Made by a program: the position numbers and the translations under genes
In this document: positions 32,303-39,825 of the stretch, piece after piece
How positions within the stretch are numbered: position 1 is the first letter of the stretch
Layout of the letters: each line of letters opens with the position of its first letter
From: JAKIVR01 sp035933635
Lineage (GTDB): Archaea; Thermoplasmatota; Thermoplasmata; Lutacidiplasmatales; UBA184
DNA length: 64,000 bases
Direction of reading: 5' to 3'
Assembly: GCA_035933635.1 (NCBI GenBank)
Contig: DASYYY010000021.1
Coordinates: 1 to 64,000 of the forward strand
Notes under the pieces: model-generated
Databases searched by the model: none
What the model saw: the letters and a program-made list of their open reading frames with translations, nothing else
Told to the model about the DNA's origin: nothing

Positions 32303-34696
32303 TTATGGACTGCGACGGCGGGGCCGCAGCGGCGCGTAGCCACCTGTGGTAGTTGAGCCCCCGGCCGCGACGACACCGACCAGGAGCGCAAGGCCCCAGC
32401 CTCCCGTGACCGCCCCCGCGATCTCGAGGTCATGGGCGTGGGTGAGCCACCACCCGAGCAACGAGGGAGAGGCAGGCGAAGGGCTCGTTCGCGCGATTCC
32501 CGTGGTCGGGTCCCGGGCGATCAGGCCGGGTCGTTCCGACCCCACGCCGGGATCGCGGCTCGTCCCGGTCGAGTTCTGATGCGTGCCTTGGCTCGAGGTG
32601 GTATTCTCCGACGAGTTCCCGGTCGAGTTGCTGGTGCTGCGGTTACCGCTGGAGTTGTGTCCGACGGAACTGTTGGCGGTGTACGGCGACTCCGCGATCA
32701 TGGCGATGCCCCCGCCGTCGATCGTGACGTTCGCGTGCGTGCGGCTCGCATTCAGGGACAGGGGAGAAAGTCCGTCGCGCAGGAGCGAAATGTTCCCGGT
32801 GGAAACGCCGTACGGGGTCGCATACGTGGTCGAATCGAGGAGCGTTCCGGCGACCGGTCGGTACGTGGGGCCCACGATCCGCACCGTGACCCGGACCGAC
32901 GTGTTCGCCGCGCTCGCGAGCGCGATCCCGATCCCACCGTTCGTCCGAACGGCCTGGGCCTGAACAAGGTAGGGATCGGAGGAGTTCGTGACCAGGCCGG
33001 GGGAGCCGCCCGGAAGGTAGGCGCCCCAGAGGTGCAGCGCCCAGAACGGTGAGAAGTAGGTCACGTTCGAGTTGGCCCCGAGGGCCGTCAACCCGAATCC
33101 CCAGCCGCCGAAGGGACCCGAAACCGTCGCCGGAATCACGTTGGAGGCGTAGAGGGTGAAGTACTCCAGGGCGGTGACGTCCTCGGCCTCGGCATTGATC
33201 AGCGTCGCTACGAGCCACGGCGCGGCGAAGATCTGCTGTTGCCGGGGGTCCGTGCCGTTGAGCGCGGTGGAGACCCCGCCTCCCGAATTCAGGTTGAGTT
33301 CGGCGTCGAAGTCCGGGAGCCGGACACCGGTGAGGTCGTACCACTCCCGGACCGCCTGCGGCGGCGGCGTGAAGTGCTGCAAGCTGAAGTTCGTGTCGTT
33401 GACCCAGATCTGCGGGTTCGTCGGCTCGGTGGCCGATCCGTTGGGCGGACAGTACGCGCCCCCCTCGACGCAGACCTGGTTCGCCGCGTAGAAGTGGAAG
33501 GACAGGAATCCGACCCCCCGTGTGTCCTGCGCGAAGGTGGACAGGTAGATCTTGCTCGTCATCACGTCCGAGCCGACGAGCGCGTTGGGGAAGGTGTGGT
33601 GGATGAGCTTCGCCGCGAGGTTGAACAACTGGATGTAGGCCGCAACGACCGAGGCGTTGATCAGCGGCATCTCGTTACCGATCGTCCAGTACCGGACGAA
33701 CTCGCCGCTCGCTTCGGTGTGGTTGAGGATGGCATCGAGGTAGGCCGCGAAGGCGCCGGGTGCGGCGAGGAAGCCGCCGCCGACCTTGGCCCCGATCGGG
33801 AGCGTCGTGTTCAGCGGCATCCCGTCGGGCAAGTAGTTGCCGTTGCCCCAGTCGCCGACCGGGACCGTCAGCAACACATCGGCGCCGAGCGCGGCGATGT
33901 AGCCGACGGTCCGATCGTAGACGCTGAAGTTGAACACCGGTTGGTCGGTGGAATTGTTCCAGCCGATCGCCATCCCCGGCTGGGAGATCCCGAACCGGAT
34001 GATCCCGGGTGAGACCCCCTGGGCGATCGACTCCAGTGTCTCGACGCTGCGCGAACCCGGACCGGCGCTGATCCCTCCGTTGAGCGTGAACCCGAGCTGC
34101 GGGGAGTGCGTCCCGTCGGTGGTGTTGCTGTAGACCGTGACCACGACCGAGGCGTTCACCCACCCGGTGAGAACGTAGCTCTGGTTCGCCCAGGGAGCCG
34201 GTCGCGCCAGCAGGCCGGTGCTCGGGTTGTACGACCAGTTGCCCGTGTCGGCATGGCCCCGGCTGGTCACGACCCAGTTCCAGTGGGAGGCTTCGGGCAG
34301 GACGTCGGGCCCCCCGGGCAGCTGGTAGGGGTCGCTCCACTCCCAGAAGGGCAGCGTGGTGAGCTCGACACCCAGGCCGGGCAAGGACGAACTCGTCGTC
34401 AGGGCGATCGAGTAGCTCCGTTGGCCCGAAGTTCCGGGCGCGATCGCGACCTCATCGGCCAGGCGTGAGGTCACCCCGGCAAAGGAGTAGGTCGCATTGC
34501 CCCGGTCGAACACCGAGGTGACGATCGTGAGCGCGTCCGGGTGGAGCGCGATCCTCGGTGCGCCGACGGGAGCGTGGAGGGTCGCGGTCCCGCCGGGAAG
34601 ACCCAGGAGCGCGACCGCGAGGACGCCGAGGCCGACCGCGAACAGCGGCCTCGCCGGGGCGATAACGTGTCCTCTACGAAGAGGCGGACGGCCCAT
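32303..34696 (-). CDS. Secreted, anchored glycoside hydrolase-like protein (clan GH-A type)
   Basis: 797 residues. Signal peptide (PLFAVGLGVLAVALLGLPGG), a TIM-barrel-like region with WTIGNEMPL (about residue 310) and DFDAELNLN (about 430). A Gly/Trp-Asn-Glu and a later Glu at strand ends are what clan GH-A enzymes (GH39, GH51, GH79 and relatives) use as acid/base and nucleophile. A beta-sandwich region follows, then a Ser/Thr/Asn-rich linker (about 680-730) with dense sequons and a C-terminal helix (VTGGWGLALLVGVVAAGG). The enzyme would act on polysaccharide outside the cell. I cannot name the family with certainty. A TTG at 34714 is an alternative start; the TATA box at 34752-34759 gives a leader near 30 nt for ATG 34696. 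Confidence 0.68.
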   Translation of the reverse strand: MGRPPLRRGHVIAPARPLFAVGLGVLAVALLGLPGGTATLHAPVGAPRIALHPDALTIVTSVFDRGNATYSFAGVTSRLADEVAIAPGTSGQRSYSIALTTSSSLPGLGVELTTLPFWEWSDPYQLPGGPDVLPEASHWNWVVTSRGHADTGNWSYNPSTGLLARPAPWANQSYVLTGWVNASVVVTVYSNTTDGTHSPQLGFTLNGGISAGPGSRSVETLESIAQGVSPGIIRFGISQPGMAIGWNNSTDQPVFNFSVYDRTVGYIAALGADVLLTVPVGDWGNGNYLPDGMPLNTTLPIGAKVGGGFLAAPGAFAAYLDAILNHTEASGEFVRYWTIGNEMPLINASVVAAYIQLFNLAAKLIHHTFPNALVGSDVMTSKIYLSTFAQDTRGVGFLSFHFYAANQVCVEGGAYCPPNGSATEPTNPQIWVNDTNFSLQHFTPPPQAVREWYDLTGVRLPDFDAELNLNSGGGVSTALNGTDPRQQQIFAAPWLVATLINAEAEDVTALEYFTLYASNVIPATVSGPFGGWGFGLTALGANSNVTYFSPFWALHLWGAYLPGGSPGLVTNSSDPYLVQAQAVRTNGGIGIALASAANTSVRVTVRIVGPTYRPVAGTLLDSTTYATPYGVSTGNISLLRDGLSPLSLNASRTHANVTIDGGGIAMIAESPYTANSSVGHNSSGNRSTSNSTGNSSENTTSSQGTHQNSTGTSRDPGVGSERPGLIARDPTTGIARTSPSPASPSLLGWWLTHAHDLEIAGAVTGGWGLALLVGVVAAGGSTTTGGYAPLRPRRRSP

Positions 34697-34751
34697 AGAA
34701 CGACGCCCTCCCAAAGGGAGTAGGTGATGACCGGTTCTACGTGTAGTGATG

Positions 34752-34759
34752 TATAAATA
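34752..34759 (-). promoter_or_regulatory. TATA box for the glycoside hydrolase-like gene
   Basis: The TATAAATA sequence (TATTTATA on the minus strand) is strong. The leader contains GGGAGGG about 12 nt before ATG 34696. Confidence 0.5.
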
Positions 34760-34918
34760 CGCATTGTAAAAATGCGCCCTCGACGAGCGCGGCGGCCCGG
34801 CGTTCGACGTTCACCGGCGGCGAAGTTTTGGCGCGTATCCACCCCCACCGACGGGGAGGGCCGGCCGGGCCGGCGCGGAACGCGACCGGAAGCGCGCGCC
34901 TACGGCACGCGGGCCGGC

Positions 34919-35518
34919 CTACCGCCGCGACCGCGCGAGTCCGCCCGCCGCGGCCTTCCCGCCGCTGGCGTGGGCGACGGCGGGGACGGCGGCGAGCAGC
35001 CCGATGCGCTCGAGCTCGCGGAGGACATGCTCGGCGGACTCGTCCGGGGTCCGGCCCACGGTTTCTACGACGATCTCCGGGTGCTCGGGCGGCTCGTAGG
35101 GATCGTCGACACCGGTCATGTCCTTGATGACGCCGGCGCGGGCCTTCTTGTAGAGGCCCTTGACGTCGCGCTGCTCGCAGACCGGCAGCGGGGTCGTGAC
35201 GTAGACCTCGACGAACGAGCCGATCTCCGCCCGCGCCTTGGCCCGCGAGCTCCGGTAGGGTGAGATGAGCGCGACGATGGGGATGACTCCGTTGCGGGCG
35301 AGCACCTTGGAGACGAAGGTCACCCGGGCGGCGTGCGACTCGCGCGCCGCGCGGTCGAAGCCCAGGTCGGCGCTGAGCCCCTTGCGGACCTCGTCGCCGT
35401 CGAGCAACTCGACGTTCCACCCCCGGGCCTTCAGCTTGGGGATGAGCGCTCCCGCGATCGTCGTCTTTCCGGCGGAGGGCAGCCCCGTGAGCCAGATGCA
35501 GAACCCGTGGTGCGTCAT
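34919..35518 (-). CDS. cysC: Adenylylsulfate kinase (APS kinase)
   Basis: 199 residues, the normal single-domain length. It phosphorylates APS to PAPS, the sulfate donor. Walker A is GLPSAGKTT (about residues 12-20), followed by LLDGDEVRKGLSADLGFDRAAR (the conserved DGD and DLGFS/D-type region), VALISPYRSSRAKAR, and the lid FVEVYVTTPLPVCEQRDVKGLYKKARAG, all standard for CysC. It is the last gene of a likely operon GT2 - phosphomutase - cysC (39 nt after the mutase), which links PAPS to glycan synthesis. Sat, the enzyme making APS, is at 6515. No sulfotransferase is seen nearby. Function is sure; the pathway destination is inferred. Confidence 0.93.
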   Translation of the reverse strand: MTHHGFCIWLTGLPSAGKTTIAGALIPKLKARGWNVELLDGDEVRKGLSADLGFDRAARESHAARVTFVSKVLARNGVIPIVALISPYRSSRAKARAEIGSFVEVYVTTPLPVCEQRDVKGLYKKARAGVIKDMTGVDDPYEPPEHPEIVVETVGRTPDESAEHVLRELERIGLLAAVPAVAHASGGKAAAGGLARSRR

Positions 35519-35557
35519 CGTTCGTTCCTCAGTTCGTCCTGTCGCACTTTCCGTGGA

Positions 35558-36991
35558 CTATGATGGCTTCGCCCCGTCGGTATGCGCGCGGACGAGGGAA
35601 GTGACGAGCCCGGCCCCGAGCTGATTGAGGGCTTGGGCCCGGGTGAGCTCTCGGCTCTCGGAGAAGATCCGACAGATCGGTTCGGTGCCGGACGGGCGCA
35701 CGAGCAGCCAACCGTCGGCGAAGTAGGCCTTCACGCCGTCGAGGGTCAGCAGCCGCGTGGCGCGGGCCCCCATCTCCTCCTCGACCTCCGCCATCACGAT
35801 CGGTCGGAATTCGGGGGGAAGCGGAACCTTCGTCTTGACCAGTCGGAACTGAGGCAGGCGCGCGACGAGCTGGGAAAGCGGCTCGCCGGTCCGTGCCAGG
35901 AGCTCGAGCATCCGCGCCGAGCTCATCGGCCCGTCCCGCGCGACCTGGTGGGCGGGGCTGTAGTAGCCGCCGTTCTCCTCCCCGCCGAAGGCGGCACCGC
36001 TCGAGGTGATACCCTCCGCGACCGGTAGTGAGCCCGACCGGGTCACCACGAGCCGGCCGCCGCGTGCGCGTACGACCTCGTCGATGCAGCTCGAGGAGGT
36101 CACACTCGTGACGATCGTCGCGTTGGGCTGGCGGGCGAGCACGTCGTCGGCGAAGAGCGCGAGCGTCTCCTCGCCGGGGATGTAACGCCCGGTCTCGTCG
36201 ATGAACGCCACCCGGTCCGCGTCGCCGTCGTGCGCGACCCCGAGCACCCCCCCCGACGCGACGACCGCTCGTGAGAGGTCGACGAGGTTCTCGGCCGTCG
36301 GCTCCGACGGATGACCGGGGAACCGGCCGTCGGGATTGGCATTGAGCGTGGTGAGCCGGCAGCCGAGCTCCACGAGCAGCCGCGGGCTGGTCGCCGCGCT
36401 CGTCCCGTTGCCGCAGTCGAGCACGACCCGCGGGGCGAACGACCGGATCCGGTCCGCCTCCACGTTCTTGCGGATGGAGGCCAGGTAGCGGTCCACCCCC
36501 GAGGAGTCCGCGTGGATCGAGCCCGCGCGGTCCCAGCGGATGGGGGAGGGACGACCCTCGAACAGGAGCCGCTCGAGCTCGACCTCCTCGCCGCGCGTGA
36601 GCTCCAGGCCCACGGGGCCCGAGAACTTGATCCCGTTGAACTCGGTCGGGTTGTGCGAGGCGGTGACCATCAGGCCGAGGTCCGCCGCCAACGCTCGGAC
36701 GTTGAACTGGAGTGCGGGCGTCGGCATCGCCCCCATCTCCACGACGTCGACGCCGGCCATCTGAAGGGTGCCTGCGAGGATGCGGGCGATCCCCGGGCTC
36801 GTGGTCCGGAAATCCTGGGCGATGAGGACCGTGCCATGGTGGTGAAGGTGCTCGGCGACGGCGGAGGCGACCGCGGAGACGAACGCCGGGTTCAGGTCGG
36901 TCCCGACGACCTTGCGGATGCCATCGGTCCCGAACAACCTCGGCGGAGTCCCGCCGAGCTGCGGTCGGGCCGCAACCGGGCCCCCGCTCAA
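35558..36991 (-). CDS. Phosphomannomutase/phosphoglucomutase family enzyme (alpha-D-phosphohexomutase)
   Basis: 477 residues. RLFGTDGIRKVVG (about residue 18), the phosphoserine loop TASHNPTEFNGIKFSG (about 105), the metal-binding DGDADRVAF (about 240) and the phosphate-binding RPSGTEPICRIFSE (about 430) are all intact. It converts hexose 6-phosphate to hexose 1-phosphate (mannose, glucose or glucosamine; the sugar cannot be told apart here) for nucleotide-sugar supply. The start is TTG at 36991, overlapping the stop of the glycosyltransferase gene (TTGA), because FGTDGI must be included and no ATG precedes it. The coupling fixes the operon GT2 - mutase - cysC. Confidence 0.9.
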   Translation of the reverse strand: MSGGPVAARPQLGGTPPRLFGTDGIRKVVGTDLNPAFVSAVASAVAEHLHHHGTVLIAQDFRTTSPGIARILAGTLQMAGVDVVEMGAMPTPALQFNVRALAADLGLMVTASHNPTEFNGIKFSGPVGLELTRGEEVELERLLFEGRPSPIRWDRAGSIHADSSGVDRYLASIRKNVEADRIRSFAPRVVLDCGNGTSAATSPRLLVELGCRLTTLNANPDGRFPGHPSEPTAENLVDLSRAVVASGGVLGVAHDGDADRVAFIDETGRYIPGEETLALFADDVLARQPNATIVTSVTSSSCIDEVVRARGGRLVVTRSGSLPVAEGITSSGAAFGGEENGGYYSPAHQVARDGPMSSARMLELLARTGEPLSQLVARLPQFRLVKTKVPLPPEFRPIVMAEVEEEMGARATRLLTLDGVKAYFADGWLLVRPSGTEPICRIFSESRELTRAQALNQLGAGLVTSLVRAHTDGAKPS

Positions 36992-38388
36992 GGCGACGGA
37001 ACCTCCAGCTCCTGATCGACGGGTACCCCCGGCGCGTCAGGACCACTGGAGGGTAGGGCCAGTTCCGGTGCGATCACGGTCCCGGTGAGACCGTTCGCGC
37101 CGAGCAGCGCCATCTCCTTGCCGAACCCGGAGGAATCGAGGACCGAGCCGAGGGTGGCCACCGACCCGACGAACCGCCCCGTGCGGCTCGGGGTACGCCG
37201 GCCGGCGGATCGCGCATAGGTCGCATCGAGCGCGGGGCTCTCGGCGGGCGCGGGTGCGACGTCCAAGGGGCTGTCGAGCTGGAGCCGGATCGTCCGGCGG
37301 GTGTTGGGGAGGTACATCACCGCCTTGGGCGCGGGGGCATCGGCCGGCCCGCTGGAGGCGCCGAGGTGGAGGATCGCGGCGGAGGGCCATTGACGGGCCT
37401 CGGGAGGCGGCGAGGCCCCGGAGGGGTCGGCGGAGTAGGAGGAATCCTCGGGGACGACGATGGTGTGCTGGAACCGGCTGCCGCGGAGGCGCTCGACCAG
37501 CTGGTAGGCCTCCGACGTGCGGGAGGCGTGGCTGACCACGACCAGTTCGGCGCTCCCGTGCACAAAGCACGCCGACAGCGTTTCCCGGACGAACTCGCCC
37601 GGTCCCGGGGCGATCGGGATCGGGTCGACGGAGCGCACGCGCCGGGACCTCAGGATCGTCACCAGGATGCGTCCGCCGTCGCGGACGGCGCGCAGCTTGG
37701 CGACGCCGACGCGCTCACGGTAGGCGATGGGGATCTGGAGGACCGTCAGGCCCTGGCGATAGGCCTTCAGGAACAGCTCGGCCTCGATCTCGAAGCCGGT
37801 GCCGTAGAGCCCGTCGAAGACCCGGGTCGACAGGTCGATGCCGTAGAAACCGCTGCACAGGTCGAGGATCGTGTGCCCCGTGGCCTGAGTCGCGAGGTAG
37901 TTGAGCAGCGTATTGCCGAACCGGTGGACGATGTCGCGCGGCCCGAACGGCTTGGTCTGGACCGGATTGCGCACGCCGACGATGAGCTCGCCGCCGGACT
38001 TCAACAAGTCGAGCGTCGGCCCGATCATCTCCGCCGGATAGGTGCAGTCCGCGTCCATGACCAGGGCGTAGCGGACCCCCTGCTCGGCGACCCACTCGAG
38101 CGCCTCCCGGACGGCCGAGCCCTTGCCTCGCGTCCGCTGGTTCAGGACGTGAACGCCGAGCCGGCGAGCGACCTCGAGCGTCGAGTCGCTCGACCCGCCG
38201 TCGATGACGACGGCGCGGACCTGGTGCCCGGCCCGAGCGAGCGATTCGAACGGGATCGTCGGATAGGTGCGCGCGAGCCCCTCCTCCTCGTTGAGCGTGG
38301 GGAGGATCACGACCGCGTCGACACCGGTTCCGTCGAACACGGGCTCGGAATCGGGGACGTTGGCGGATGCGGGCGAACGAACTTCCAC
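36988..38388 (-). CDS. Family 2 glycosyltransferase, dolichyl-phosphate hexose synthase-like, with extra C-terminal region
   Basis: 466 residues. The first 240 are a GT-A domain: VVILPTLNEEEGL, VVIDGGSSDSTLE, LVMDADCTYP (the DxD motif, about residue 113), and CSGFYGIDL, as in dolichol-phosphate mannose/glucose synthases that load a lipid carrier on the cytosolic face. The last 220 residues are not part of that family: a short alpha/beta-looking segment (AELVVVSHASRTSEAYQLVERL) followed by Pro/Ser-rich sequence. No membrane helix. The start is GTG at 38388 with GGGGGGT 5 nt upstream; the TATA-like CTTAAG is at 38433-38440. First gene of the operon with the mutase and APS kinase. Confidence 0.85.
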   Translation of the reverse strand: MEVRSPASANVPDSEPVFDGTGVDAVVILPTLNEEEGLARTYPTIPFESLARAGHQVRAVVIDGGSSDSTLEVARRLGVHVLNQRTRGKGSAVREALEWVAEQGVRYALVMDADCTYPAEMIGPTLDLLKSGGELIVGVRNPVQTKPFGPRDIVHRFGNTLLNYLATQATGHTILDLCSGFYGIDLSTRVFDGLYGTGFEIEAELFLKAYRQGLTVLQIPIAYRERVGVAKLRAVRDGGRILVTILRSRRVRSVDPIPIAPGPGEFVRETLSACFVHGSAELVVVSHASRTSEAYQLVERLRGSRFQHTIVVPEDSSYSADPSGASPPPEARQWPSAAILHLGASSGPADAPAPKAVMYLPNTRRTIRLQLDSPLDVAPAPAESPALDATYARSAGRRTPSRTGRFVGSVATLGSVLDSSGFGKEMALLGANGLTGTVIAPELALPSSGPDAPGVPVDQELEVPSP

Positions 38389-38432
38389 TGTACCCCCCGG
38401 TTGCGGTGAGCGGAGACACGAAGGACCTACTC

Positions 38433-38440
38433 CTTAAGCG
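38433..38440 (-). promoter_or_regulatory. Promoter of the GT2-mutase-cysC operon
   Basis: Minus-strand CGCTTAAG, leaving a leader of about 22 nt that contains GGGGGGT (38393-38399) as a Shine-Dalgarno before GTG 38388. Confidence 0.45.
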
Positions 38441-38507
38441 TTAGGCTTCCTTGCGAAACGACACCGTTCTACGTCGAAACACGCCATACGTGTGCGTATT
38501 GAGGCAA

Positions 38508-38542
38508 GGGTTGCCCGTGCGGGGTAAAACCCCGCGCAACCC
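38508..38542. other. Strong two-tier stem-loop between the GT4 and GT2 genes
   Basis: GGGTTGC (38508-38514) pairs with GCAACCC (38536-38542) and, inside, GCGGGGT (38519-38525) with ACCCCGC (38529-38535) around an AAA loop; CCGT forms a one-sided bulge. It lies in the 240-bp gap downstream of the GT4 gene and upstream of the GT2 promoter, with no T-run. It could stabilise an mRNA end or be a small structured RNA. Confidence 0.5.
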
Positions 38543-38628
38543 GCGTCAGGGTACCGGAACCTCCGGGGGGTCGTCGATGCGCATATGTGCGTGCCATCGG
38601 ACCTTCCGCACGGGACGCGACCGATCGA

Positions 38629-39816
38629 TCAGCTGAGCTCCCGGAAGAGCTCGAGATACTGCCGCGCCGTGTCCTCCCAGGTGCGGTAGGGGAGCCGATC
38701 GGTCGGGCGGGGGCGGGCGAGCAGCGTCCGTAGCCCGGTCGCGACGCCCTGAACGTCCCTCGGGGGAGCGAGGATGCCGTGCACCCCGTCGGAGGGGACG
38801 GTCTCCTCGGTCCCGGGGAGCGCGGAGCCGAGGACGGGGATCCCGCAGGCGGCCGCTTCCTCGAGGCAGGTCGCGGTCGATTCGAGCAGGCTGATCGACG
38901 GGCAGGCGACCACGTCGGCGCCGGTGTAGAGCGCCGCGAGCCTCTCGTCGGGGACGAACCCAAGGAATTCGACCCGGTCGCCGAGCCCGTGGCCCGCCGC
39001 CTGGCGTCGGAGCTCCTCCAGCATCGGACCGCGGCCGGCGATGAACAGCTTGACGTCGACGCCCTCCCGGGCGAGGATACCGACCGCGTCGATCAGTACC
39101 GGCAGGCCCTTGTACGGGACGAGGCGGCCCACGAACGCCACCCGACGGGTCTCGGGGCCGCACCTCGGGAAGAGCTGCGGGTCGGCGGCCGGGCGCGGCG
39201 GCGCGGTGGTCGCGGAGGGGTCGAGATGAAGCCGCTCGATATCCACCCCCTTGGCGATCACGCGGACGATGGGAAGGAACCGGCTCAGGACCGGGGAGGC
39301 CCGGGCGTACCCGCCGCTGTTCGAGATCACCGCCCGGGCCCCGCGCAGCGCCGGGAAGGCCGACAGCCGCCGGTAGGAGGCCGTGATGAGGCCGGCCACC
39401 GGGTTGCGCGAAGCCGCCCCGAAATCGGCGTCCATGTGGTAGGTCAGCACCACGGGGACGCCCCGGGCGCGGGCCCATGCGACCACCTTGCGCTCGACCC
39501 AGGGGAACGGCATGTGCAAGTGGACGAGGCGGGCCGCCTCCACCTCCCGGCGCAGGCGCACCATCCCGGCTCGGGACATGACCGGCCGCTGGAACACCTC
39601 GCGCGCCGGGAGCACCTCGACCGGGATGTCCCCGGTGGGCAGCGGATGCGGGTCCTGTCCCCACCGCACCGACGTCGTGGCGATCCGGACCGGTCGTTCG
39701 CGGTGGACCCGGAGGGCCACGCGGTAGGCGTACTCCTCGGTGCCCCCTCGGTAGGACGGCGGCAGCGGGACGATGACCAGCGTAGGACGGGCATCCGGCG
39801 AAAGGGCCAGTGTCAT
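38629..39816 (-). CDS. Family 4 (GT-B) glycosyltransferase
   Basis: 395 residues. N-terminal Rossmann domain with the acceptor-side Gly-rich loop (PPSYRGGTEEYAYRVA), LTYHMDAD, and a C-terminal donor domain with FVGRLVPYKGLPVLIDAVG and PSISLLESTATCLEEAAACGIPVLGS, the E-x7-E motif of GT4. It adds a sugar from a nucleotide donor to a growing glycan on the cytosolic side. It follows the flippase gene by 9 nt on the minus strand, so flippase and transferase belong to one transcript, probably led by the HAD gene. Acceptor and sugar are unknown. Confidence 0.88.
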   Translation of the reverse strand: MTLALSPDARPTLVIVPLPPSYRGGTEEYAYRVALRVHRERPVRIATTSVRWGQDPHPLPTGDIPVEVLPAREVFQRPVMSRAGMVRLRREVEAARLVHLHMPFPWVERKVVAWARARGVPVVLTYHMDADFGAASRNPVAGLITASYRRLSAFPALRGARAVISNSGGYARASPVLSRFLPIVRVIAKGVDIERLHLDPSATTAPPRPAADPQLFPRCGPETRRVAFVGRLVPYKGLPVLIDAVGILAREGVDVKLFIAGRGPMLEELRRQAAGHGLGDRVEFLGFVPDERLAALYTGADVVACPSISLLESTATCLEEAAACGIPVLGSALPGTEETVPSDGVHGILAPPRDVQGVATGLRTLLARPRPTDRLPYRTWEDTARQYLELFRELS

Positions 39817-39825
39817 CCCCCCGGA

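Noticed and set aside
34772..35263. Plus-strand frame downstream of the strong TATAAATA box at 34752
   Set aside because: Most of it is antisense to APS kinase and it is Arg-rich without motifs; the box is better explained as the minus-strand promoter of the glycoside hydrolase-like gene.
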